From the NCBI RefSeq assembly GCF_003208175.1, contig NZ_QKMR01000008.1:119686-183685 (forward strand): a stretch of DNA of 64,000 bases, read 5' to 3'. The stretch comes from Ruminiclostridium sufflavum DSM 19573. Lineage in GTDB: Bacteria > Bacillota > Clostridia > Acetivibrionales > DSM-1351. Within the stretch, counting starts at the first letter, position 1. Every line of letters begins with the position of its first letter. Both the position numbers and the translations under genes were made by a program. The notes under the pieces were generated by a model that was not told the DNA's origin, ran no database searches, and saw nothing but the letters and a program-made list of their open reading frames with translations. Positions 34,721 through 45,200 of the stretch are shown here, piece after piece.

Positions 34721-37231
34721 CTATTCATATTTCAATACCTCAACAGTATTCATTTTGAATAAGTTTACGACCGGTATCAAAACTAAAATATTTAACACGA
34801 TAAATAATGCTATTGATGTTATGATAATCGCAAAAACCGGATACTGCATGTTAAATGCCAGTCCTGCACTCCATAATATTTTCGGCATTATATACTGGTA
34901 CAGAAAACTTAACGCACCTGCATAGAAGATAATGACAACATACATCGTGATAATTTCACCATAAAACATCGTAATCAGCTGTCTACGACTCATTGCCGTG
35001 GAATATAAGACTGCCAGTTCTCTCTTTCGGGATAAAAAGCTGACGGTTATATTGTTAATGACTCCGAAGATAATAAGCAGAACGGATATGCCAATTATAA
35101 TATAGAGAATTAGAATCAGAGAATTGACACCTGACATACTATCCTCCACAACTTCACTGATTGTCTTTACAACAGTTGATGTTTTGATTAATTCATTTGA
35201 AACATCCCTTGCCACAGTGTCTGCATCATAGCCCCTTGATATCTTAATCAGGTACTGGTAAGGTTCCACATCCAGATCCAAATCAAAATACTTCTGTCCG
35301 ATCATAATAGCATCTCTTGTTGTGACAAATCCTGATGAATTAATGAAATCAATTACCTCGTATTCCTGATCAATGACTTTGCCAGATTCTTTATCATTAA
35401 ATTTTATTGTATCACCAATCTTGACACTATTTTTATCTGCCCAGAAAGAATCTATTAAAGCATATCTTCCCTCTGATAATATTTGCGCCTTTTCTCTGGG
35501 ATATTTTATGCTTTGGGAACGGAAGTGGTAAAATTTTTCTTCGTCATCAACGCTAATAATAGAAACGGAAGCTGTCTTATTCTCGTCTATATAAGCATCG
35601 GTAAATGAAAGATAATCAAAATACGTTTCTTCCACTCCATCTATATCTTCAATATCTTTATAATCTCTTAACTCTGATGTCAGGTTAGTACAGGAAATAT
35701 CAAAATCATTGCAGTCTATCATCGTTTTCATGGAACTCCTTACACCAAAAATAACCATGATAATACATAACAGCATTGACACTACAATCGTAATCAAAGT
35801 CACACTACTTCCAAGCATTTTATCACGTCTAATATTATCTACACCAAAACGATATGCCCCTCCAAATATTCTTCCTAAACTGACATCATATAATTTTGTC
35901 AATAAGCTGGTAATAAGCTTACACAAAATGATACTGCTGACCACTGTTAGTATAAAGCAGCCTGTGCCAAGGAGCAGGTTATAGTTCTGGTTGCAGATAT
36001 AAAGTGCTGCCGCCGCCACTGCAAACACAATTCCAACAATAATGCCTTTTAAACCAAGTCCATTTTCCTCTTTGCTATTTGTAAATAATAACTCTTTCAC
36101 GGTTTTTCTGTTCATACGGAAAACAGAGCCAAGACTGCACAAAAGCATAATGACAACACTACAGACCAAGGCAACCACATAATAAGCAGGATTTATCGTG
36201 CTGTCAATCTCACTGTTAGTCTGGAAAGTATTTAACATTTCAAATACATATGGGCAGGCAAATATAGACATTAGCATTCCACCAATCCAACCCAGAACTC
36301 CATAACATACATTTTCACTAATGAATATTAACGCTGTCTTAAACGGTGTGGCTCCAACGCTTTGAAATGTTCCCATCACCTGCATTCTTTCCATATAGAT
36401 AATCTTGGAAATGAAGGAAATCAGGTAAATGCTGATAAACAGCATGATAATCATGGCAGCCATAAGTGCTAATGAGGTTGCACTTTTTTTCTGGTTATAT
36501 GAATCAATGTCATAACTTTCATTAATGCTTACCGTTGTCTTACCGCCTTTTGTATTATCCCTCTTGATAGCCGCAACAGTCTCATCGATATCTGCGTTCT
36601 CTTTCAAACTGACATATACACTAGATACCTTGTTATTTAAACCGTAGTATTTCTGAACCTTGCTTAAATCCATAACAACGGTAATGATATTACTGCTATC
36701 GCTGGAGAATACACCGCTTTTTTTTGCAATATCTGTTATCTTGAGCTTACGTGGTTTCCCCATTACGCTAACAGACAATACATCACCAACAGCCTTGTTT
36801 AATAAATCTCTTGTATTTTCTGATATAACAATATAGCCTTTGACATCTTCGTCTACTTCAATTCCATGAATCATTCCATTCTGGAATAGCGTATACAAGT
36901 CACAACCTACTAGGTTCACTTTGATATCATCCTCATCTGACTGGACTTTACCCAATCCAGTGAACACCTCAAGGTAATTATCAACTTGGCTCTGTGATAA
37001 CTTTACACCGCCTTCTTTAAATAACTTGTCAGAATCAGACGGTGTGATAATCAGATCAACCTTGCCCTTCTCATACGCAATATTCTCTGCATACGCTTTC
37101 TCGTAGTAGTCATTGACCCCTAAGTTTATAATAATCAAGAAACTACATAGTATTAAAAAAACGACAATTAATCCTGTTCTAAATTTCTTTAATCTTAAAT
37201 TATTGATTAAATATTTTAATATCAGTCTCAC
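34721..37231 (-). CDS. FtsX/MacB-type ABC transporter permease
   Basis: An 836-residue permease with two FtsX repeats and an N-terminal helix (residues 17-38). The core helices lie near 255-390, and the second set near 690-830. An ectodomain occupies about residues 60-240 and another about 500-680. It starts at GTG 37231, which shares a base with the thioesterase stop, and a GGAGG site lies six bases upstream. It pairs with the downstream ATPase for export or self-resistance. Confidence 0.9.
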   Translation of the reverse strand: MRLILKYLINNLRLKKFRTGLIVVFLILCSFLIIINLGVNDYYEKAYAENIAYEKGKVDLIITPSDSDKLFKEGGVKLSQSQVDNYLEVFTGLGKVQSDEDDIKVNLVGCDLYTLFQNGMIHGIEVDEDVKGYIVISENTRDLLNKAVGDVLSVSVMGKPRKLKITDIAKKSGVFSSDSSNIITVVMDLSKVQKYYGLNNKVSSVYVSLKENADIDETVAAIKRDNTKGGKTTVSINESYDIDSYNQKKSATSLALMAAMIIMLFISIYLISFISKIIYMERMQVMGTFQSVGATPFKTALIFISENVCYGVLGWIGGMLMSIFACPYVFEMLNTFQTNSEIDSTINPAYYVVALVCSVVIMLLCSLGSVFRMNRKTVKELLFTNSKEENGLGLKGIIVGIVFAVAAAALYICNQNYNLLLGTGCFILTVVSSIILCKLITSLLTKLYDVSLGRIFGGAYRFGVDNIRRDKMLGSSVTLITIVVSMLLCIIMVIFGVRSSMKTMIDCNDFDISCTNLTSELRDYKDIEDIDGVEETYFDYLSFTDAYIDENKTASVSIISVDDEEKFYHFRSQSIKYPREKAQILSEGRYALIDSFWADKNSVKIGDTIKFNDKESGKVIDQEYEVIDFINSSGFVTTRDAIMIGQKYFDLDLDVEPYQYLIKISRGYDADTVARDVSNELIKTSTVVKTISEVVEDSMSGVNSLILILYIIIGISVLLIIFGVINNITVSFLSRKRELAVLYSTAMSRRQLITMFYGEIITMYVVIIFYAGALSFLYQYIMPKILWSAGLAFNMQYPVFAIIITSIALFIVLNILVLIPVVNLFKMNTVEVLKYE

Positions 37232-37941
37232 TAATATCCTCCACCCAACACATTTTCAACGAAATTTCTAATACTATTGCAGATAAGTTGCTTCTTCGAT
37301 TCAAAGTAGAAATGACCACCCTCAAAGTGATGCACTGTTACTTCCTCATTGAAGTATTCTTTTAACCGTTTCTCATCTCTTATGGCACTTGTATCAGCCA
37401 ATCCGTTAAAAATAGCAGCTTTCACTTGAAACTTACGATTTCTCTGCAAAGGGTGCTTCTTATCTAACATGATATAATCAGCCTTGATAATTGGAAAGAA
37501 GCAGTTCTTGAATTCCAGACTCTTTATAAGTTCTATGTTTGTCCCTCCGCTATCAAGTATCATCTGTAAAAACTCATCATCATTCATCTCACTGATCCTT
37601 TTATGGTCTGGCTCATCTACAGGGACCGATGCCCCAGATAAGATAACACCTTGCGGCATTGTCTTGCCATCCATTTCAAGCCTATCTAAAATGTACAAAA
37701 CAAAAAGTCCTCCCATACTGTGACCAAAAATCACATATGGTTCATTCTCTTCTACTGCTTTCACGACCTCATTAAATAGGTATTCTAAAGCGTCCTTAAA
37801 ATCATACAGTAAGTTTTCTTGTATCCTGCGTCCGTGCCCTGGCAGATCCAGAGGCACTATATCACAGCCGGGTAGCCAATTCTTCCATTGATAATAGAAG
37901 TAGCCGTTTCCTCCGGCGTAATGCAGACAAATTATTTTCAT
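37231..37941 (-). CDS. Type II thioesterase
   Basis: A 236-residue alpha/beta-hydrolase of the GrsT/SrfAD type. The opening is LHYAGGNGYFY, the nucleophile is GHSMGGLF near 84, the Asp is in FNGLADTSA near 187, and the catalytic His is in FEGGHFYFES near 215. It removes stalled or wrong acyl groups from carrier proteins. It is not a product-release domain, and the synthases carry none. I start at ATG 37941 with GGGGGG upstream; the 37953 start has no site. Confidence 0.92.
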   Translation of the reverse strand: MKIICLHYAGGNGYFYYQWKNWLPGCDIVPLDLPGHGRRIQENLLYDFKDALEYLFNEVVKAVEENEPYVIFGHSMGGLFVLYILDRLEMDGKTMPQGVILSGASVPVDEPDHKRISEMNDDEFLQMILDSGGTNIELIKSLEFKNCFFPIIKADYIMLDKKHPLQRNRKFQVKAAIFNGLADTSAIRDEKRLKEYFNEEVTVHHFEGGHFYFESKKQLICNSIRNFVENVLGGGY

Positions 37942-37952
37942 GATTCCCCCCA

Positions 37953-39218
37953 TTACTGCTCTTTAAACAATCCCTGCTCTCTTATTCTTGCGAACATCTT
38001 TATTGCAAATACAAAGAGGATAAATGCAGATAGAGCAATTACGATAAGTTCAATGTTTAGCTCCAGAAGAAATCCGTAGATAACAAGACCTAATGGTGCA
38101 GCAATATTTAATGCGGATGTTGCAAGTCCAAAGACCCTTCCTCTTACATTTTCATCGACATACATCTGCATGTAAGAGTATGCCGGAATCACGATTCTTG
38201 TATATACAAACCCCATACACACCAGAATAATAATGAATACAACTGTGATAATTGTATTTCTCTGACTGCTTAACGCGTTTCTTAAGTAAATAAGAATCGG
38301 TATACTCCACAATAGAACCAAGAAGGATAATGCAAACAGTTTTCTTGGCAACTGGCTTAATGCTTTCTCAAGCTTCTGCATAGAAGAGGCAAGTGCACCA
38401 ATAATAACACCTACTCCCACTGCAGCGACTGCATAAGACAACTGAAATTCTGTTGCTTTTACATTCAGACGCATAATGTTCTGCAGTGCTACATTTGTTA
38501 ATGGATAATAAACAAATGTAAGTGCAAATAACATAATCATAAGCATTTTGACTGCACTATATTTCTTCACATAGCTAAAGATGTATTTGACTCCCTCTTT
38601 TATATTAAATTCAGTTTCCTCTCCAGACTTGTTATACATAAATTCTATTAACAAGGTAGTAGCTGCTCCGATTCCATAGGTAACTGCATCAATCAATAAG
38701 ACCATTTTGATTCCGAAAGCCCCATAACATACTGCACCGATTACCGGCCCTAGTATTGTGAGGATTGCTCCCATTGCCTGAAAGTAGGCATTTGCCTTTG
38801 GTACCATATCTGCCGGTACCATATTTGCCACGCCTGAGTTAATGCCCAAATTTAAAAATGTCTGAATAAAGCTCACTAACACAACTCCTAATCCAAATAC
38901 AAATAAGTTATCTGATATGCATTCAATAAAGATAAATAAAATTCCTGCACTTACTGAACTTAATAAATCTGCAATGAAAATAATCTTCTTCTTATCGTAC
39001 TTGTCTATTAAGGTTCCTGCTAAAATACTGATAAAGATTCCAGGCAGAATTGTCAAAGTAAGTATCAGAGAATATAATGCAGCTGAACCTGTAACATCTA
39101 ATACATAAAGGCTTAATGAGAATTTGAATAATGCAGTTCCAAAATCACTGACAAACCTTCCACAGAATAGCAATAGTAAATTCCGCTTTACATTTTGTAT
39201 CTGTTTCATCTCATTCAT
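37953..39218 (-). CDS. MFS exporter
   Basis: A 421-residue 12-helix transporter. GRFVSDFGTALFKFSLSLYV is in helix 1 and GTLIDKYDKKKI is the motif A-like loop. The family resembles macrolide/peptide efflux proteins. It follows the hybrid synthase stop by one base, with GGAGGG nine bases before ATG, so it is translationally coupled. It likely exports the product. Confidence 0.88.
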   Translation of the reverse strand: MNEMKQIQNVKRNLLLLFCGRFVSDFGTALFKFSLSLYVLDVTGSAALYSLILTLTILPGIFISILAGTLIDKYDKKKIIFIADLLSSVSAGILFIFIECISDNLFVFGLGVVLVSFIQTFLNLGINSGVANMVPADMVPKANAYFQAMGAILTILGPVIGAVCYGAFGIKMVLLIDAVTYGIGAATTLLIEFMYNKSGEETEFNIKEGVKYIFSYVKKYSAVKMLMIMLFALTFVYYPLTNVALQNIMRLNVKATEFQLSYAVAAVGVGVIIGALASSMQKLEKALSQLPRKLFALSFLVLLWSIPILIYLRNALSSQRNTIITVVFIIILVCMGFVYTRIVIPAYSYMQMYVDENVRGRVFGLATSALNIAAPLGLVIYGFLLELNIELIVIALSAFILFVFAIKMFARIREQGLFKEQ

Positions 39219-39219
39219 A

Positions 39220-42200
39220 TTACTTATCCCTCCTGTTCTGTTCCACCGTTTTTTGTTCGTAATTTATAATATTAAGCTTCATTCCCAGGAAGAAATCCTT
39301 AAGGCTATTATCCCCCACTTCAAAAGGAAGATTAATATCCAACTGGAGCTTATGGTTACTGTATCTCGTCATAACATGAATGTTTTTCGCCTCTTCCATA
39401 TTTAACTCGTACATTAGTCGCTTATATAAGAAGCTTTCAAACACACTCATATCATTTTCTTCCAACTTGCCCTGAAAGTTAAATACAATAGAGGTCTTCC
39501 GATTAATTTCATCTACCACCTTCTCAAGCAGTTCCATATGCTTCTTTGTCTGATACATGGATAATGCTGAGAAATTTACGTTGTGCTTCTCGCTAAGCCC
39601 TATAACATTCTGCGTTTTCTCCTGAATTGCAATGGAGGATTCACTCGTTGATGCCGTCATCGGAATCATATCGATGAATTCACCAATAGTATCAAAATAC
39701 TCCCTGCCTAGATACTTTCTTCCATAGTAGTAAATCATAAATGGTATCCTGTGTATTCCAAGGTAATCTCTCACAAACAGGCGAAGCACTTCAAATGCCC
39801 TGCTCCATGCATTATCATTATCCTGTTCGACCTCTTCTTCCATCTCAAAACGGATGTAGGTACTATTGCCCCTTGGATATGCTGCAATGGCAGTCTCTAA
39901 TTCGCTAAGGGCTTCCTGATAATCCTGCATTTCAAAGAGCTCCAGGAGTTCATCTTGTGTAGCATTTACAGGCCCCATTCTTATCTGGTCAACAAAATCA
40001 GCATAAGAAAGCTGTTGCTTATATTGCACTGTTTTATCTTCTGACAGAGTAAGGTATATTTCCAATAGTCTCCGCTTTACAACCTCACCACTCATAGCAT
40101 CGAAGATTGCATGATTTACAGGAAGAATCAGATAATACTCATCCTCAGAAGCCTTGATGAGAAGCATTCTGTATAACAAACCATAGAATTCCTTCTGTTC
40201 TGCCTCTGAACTAAAAAGTTCTCTGAGCTGTGCGTATTCCTTAAAGTAAATCTCTTTACAGATTCGATCCACCAGAGCAAATTGAACCTCTCTTGTATAG
40301 CCTGCCAAATCAGCATATGGAATCTTCACATCCGCTACTTCATCCCTCTGTCTCCAATAAAGTGTATTTCCTTTCTTCACGATATCAGCCCTGAAAAGCC
40401 CCTGTTCATTTAAGAACACCGTAATTGCCTCATTAAATACATCAAGATTTAATATATTTCTAAACGAAATCATAGTTCCGGAATATCTCTCGCTATCCAA
40501 GAAGTAATTCTGAATTGCAGCCATTCGGTATTCCTTCTCTACCTCCGCACTCAGTATTGTTTCTTCAAACTCCGTGCACTGTTCATTCAGACTCTTCACA
40601 ACATCTGTAGTACACTCATTTTTTAATCCAACTAAACTTATAATACCTGCATCGTCCTCTGTCCTGGCATCATAATTCCCCATATCCGCAAAATGTGTTA
40701 CATAAAGAGAGGCGTCGACTTTCTCATTCACAAACTTTTTAATTCTTTCCTTTTTAGCTTCGTCTAGATCGCAAACAAAATACAGCACATAATTCTGCTC
40801 AAATTCTGCTTTTCGGATTTTTAGCTCAATGCCCTGTTCTTTTAATATCTCTGCCTCCACAGATGCTTTGTCTTTAATAAGGGCTCTCTGTTTTCTATTT
40901 ACAATATACTCTTCTAACTCACGCACCGTTGGGTTGGAAAACACATCATTGATGACGATATCATAGCCCTGTCGTTTCATTAGAGACAAAAATTCTATAA
41001 CTTTCAATGAGTTAGCACCCATTTCAAACAGGTTATTATCAATCCCCATGTCTTGAAGATTTAAAAGCTTCTTCCACAGAGCCAGAATCTCTTCCTGCTT
41101 CTGTGTCTTAGGTTCCGCCTTCTCATAAGCCTCTTTCACTGGTGCTGTCTTCACCATTTTCTTAAGCTGGTTAATATCCAGCTTGCCATTCGGTGTATGC
41201 GGCAATTCTTCCAGAATTAAAAGCTTATTTGGAATCATGTAATTTGGAAGTTTTGCACGCATCCTGTCTATGATTTCTTTCTCAGTAACCAGAGACTTTA
41301 AGCTGCAGCAAGCTGTCAAATAGTTTTCCTGTACGATAAATACGGCTGCTTCTTTCACCTGATTCATCGAAGCAATGACACTTTGAATTTCATCTAACTC
41401 AATTCGATAGCCATTAAGTTTTACCATTCTGTCATTTCTTCCTGTGATGATCAAATTACCATCCGAATTCCAAGCTGCTAGATCACCAGTCATAAAGTAA
41501 CGACTTCCATCTCTATCTAAATCCACGAATTTCTCTTGGTTTAGTTCATCTCTGTTGTCGTAGCCATTAGAAACACCGTCTCCACCAATTGCAAGTTCTC
41601 CGATACAGCCAATTGGTATCCTATTCTTCTCAGAATCCACAATCACACATATTGTGTTGGCACAAGGACGACCCACATGGACTTTATCGCTTCCAGTCAA
41701 TTCCCCAACTGTTGACCATACTGTAGTTTCAGTTGGCCCATATACGTTAAATACCCTCACATCGTACGGCCGTAACTTAGACAAGAAATCTTTCGGAAAT
41801 GGTTCACCTCCAATTAAGATGTAATTTAACTGTCTTATTGCACGTTCAAAATACATGGAAATCATCATTGCACGAATACGAGAGGGGGTTGTCTGCAAGA
41901 TATCAATCTTGTGTTCGATGATTTCCAGACATAACGCATCAACATCATTTATCTTGTCCTCGGATGCTATGACAACCTCCATTCCGTTTGCCAGTGACAG
42001 GAAACTTTCTAACACAAAGATATCAAATCCCACCGTGGTAACACTTAGTAATCTCTGGTTCTCCTTAAACGGAACTGCCTGGTTCATTCCTACGATAAAG
42101 TTCCTTACATTCCTCTGTGTCACCGAAACTCCCTTTGGAAGTCCTGTGGAACCAGAGGTATAAATCATGTACATTGGCACACTGGATGCAAAGTCATCCG

Positions 42201-45200
42201 GCAGGTTCTTAGCCTCTGCACTTTTCCAATCAATCTCGCCAAGATTAATACTGACTACATCGTCAGATTCCCATATCTTACCGACTCCAAAATGAACCAC
42301 ACATTTTGTATCACTGTCTTCTAGTATGTAACGCAACCTGTCCATTGGATAACTTGGATCTAATGGTAAATATGTAATTCCTGCTTTCACTGCTGCCAAT
42401 AGTGCAATCATCATCTCAGGTGAGCGCCTGCATATGACTGCTACCCGGCTCTCGCCCGCCTTTAAGCCTTGCTCCTTAATCAGCGCTGCAACATAATTAG
42501 CTTTCGTGTTCAGTTCTGAATAGGTCATCTTCTTACCATCAAACACAACTGACACTTTTTCTGGCTGCTGTGCCGCACGTCTTTCTATGCAGGCTTTAAT
42601 AGTGTCTGCAGCATCATATTCTGTTATACTCCGCTCAAACTGTGCTAACGTTACTTGCTCTTCCTCTGAGAAAGAAAGCGTCTTAAGCAACATATCCGGA
42701 GTGTCTAGACACTGCATAAGGAATGCTTTATAATTTTCAAGCATCCTATTGATTGTCTTCTCTGTAAATAAGGATAACGCATATTCCATTTCCAGATTAA
42801 AAACGCCGTCATGCTCACTGATGTTTAAAGTAATATCCAGTTTTGAGACTTTATTTTCAATAGGATAATTAGATACTTCAATGCCGTCTGCTGTTAACAT
42901 TCCACGTTCAAAATTCTGCATGGAAAACATAATATCAAAGACTGGATTGTGAGAAGCATCATTATGTACTCCCAGCCATTCCACTAATCTGGTAAAGCTG
43001 ATGCACTGGTTATCATAAGCCTCCATCGCTGACTTCTTTACCTCATTCACGAAATCAAGGCAGCTTAGTTCTCTATTTATATGATTTCTAATCACAACCG
43101 TATTAATGAACAATCCAATACTGTTGGCTAGATTCACGTCATTTCTGCCAGATACAGGCGTACCTATCACAATATCCTCCTGACCGCTGTATCTCCATAG
43201 AAGAGCCTTGAACATGGAAAGGAAATAATGGAACCCTGTGAGACCATGTTGTTTCGTAAATTCACGAACTTTCTCTGACTCAGTAGCCGTTAAATCAATG
43301 CTTGCTTTTCTTCCTTCAAAACTGTGCTCCGCGGTTCTCTCATAATCTGTTGGAATTTTTAAAACCTCAAGATTATTTAATTTTTGGACTAATTTTTCTT
43401 TTTTATTCTTGTATTCCTGCGTCTTCTCGTATTCATTTACCGCAATAGCATAATCGCTATACTGTAAAGTAAATGGTTCTATAGGCTGTCGCAAATATAA
43501 CTGGCATAATTGGTGAGTTAGGATAGCAGTTGACATTCCATCACATATTATATGATGGGTGTCAAGCATAATAATCGTATTGTTCTCTTCACGTTTCACA
43601 AATCCAATGCGGATTAAGCTATCCTTAGCTAAATCAAATGGTCGTATAAACTCTCTAGCACAAGATTCGATATTATCGCTTGTAAAATGACTTGGTAAAA
43701 TCTTGATGTTCTTTCTAATCCTCGCAATAAATTTTCCATCTTCTTCAACAAATGAAGTTCTTAAACTTTCCTGCTGCTCTACAAGCCGGTTTATACATTC
43801 CACAAATCTTTCTTCTTCAAACGGTCCCTTAACCTCAACCGCATTAAACATGTTATAGGCTACGGAAGAAGGATTCACTATCTGGATTGCATATAGCTGT
43901 TTCTGTGAACTTGTCATCTCATACTCAGAGACATTGTCATGTTTCGTGATCACCATGCCTGAAGACTTCACTTCATTTTTCTTTTTCTCATTTACGCAAG
44001 CTGTAATTCCTTCAAAGGTCTGTTGTAACATAACATCCTTTAAAGGAAGCTCAACATTTAGAGCCACTTTTACTTCTGCTGCAAGCCTCATGGCAAAGAT
44101 TGAATCTCCTCCAAGCTCATAGAAATTATCTGTTAGTTTGACTGATTCTACTCCTAACACCCTACACCATACCCACGCCATATCCTGTAGAACATCTGCA
44201 TCAAAAGCTTGCGTATCACCAATGACATCGTATTTTCTTCTTGGTGCAGTTTCCTTCGTCCTAGACGCTGCTGCATTCCTACCATAACTTTCACTGACTT
44301 TAGGTATTTTAACAAGACAACTCTGTTTTTCAAAGGGATAAGCAGGAAGATGTATTCTGTGGCAATCTTCAGCAAATGGGAAATCTTTTTTCTCTCTGCC
44401 AAAAATCCCTGCTTCATACTTCTTCAAAGTTTCATCCTCAATCTTATCAATCCACTGTTTGAGTAAAACTTCCTCGGCATCCAGATTACTGATACATCTC
44501 TCCTCTTGAGTCAGATAAGCATTTTCCTTTAAATTTGATAACACATCAAGTGCTTCAACTCGAGAGGAAACATTTACAACACATTTATAACGGTAACAGC
44601 CTTCATTTTGCGCTGCTGTAAAACAGATATCATCATACCGTTCCTCGGTATTTTCTAAGAATTCAATCATCTGGTTGATGCGCTCTTTAAAAGAATTTCT
44701 GCTCTTTGCTGATAATGTCAGTGGCAGCAACTGATGTATCTCTGCCCTGTCTGCTTCTTTGCGAACTGGAGCCTCTTCCAGAATAATATTTATATTGGTT
44801 CCACTTAAACCAAAGGAGTTAATGGCACATCTTCTTGGTGCACTGCTCACCCACTCACGGTACTCTGTATTTATGTAAACAGGCGTATCGGTAAAATCTA
44901 TTAATCTATTTGGAACCTTATAGTGCAACGATGGATAAAGTTCCTTATATTTGAGAGACAATGCACATTTAATTATAGAGGCAATACCAGACGCATGGTC
45001 TAGATGCCCTAAATTTGTCTTTGAAGAACCAATCGCACAGAACTGCTTTTTATTGGTCTGAGTGCCAAAGGCTCTCTGGATTCCTTCTATTTCAATCGGA
45101 TCACCGAGCTTGGTTCCTGTACCATGTGCCTCAATATATGTAATGGACTCTGCCTCTACTTTTGCTTTCTTTAAATTATTTACAATTAACTGTGCCTGTG

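Noticed and set aside
37231..37941. Type II thioesterase as the product-release enzyme
   Set aside because: Sequence matches editing thioesterases, and family knowledge favours removal of misprimed groups. A release role remains possible only if the terminal C-like domain proves inactive.
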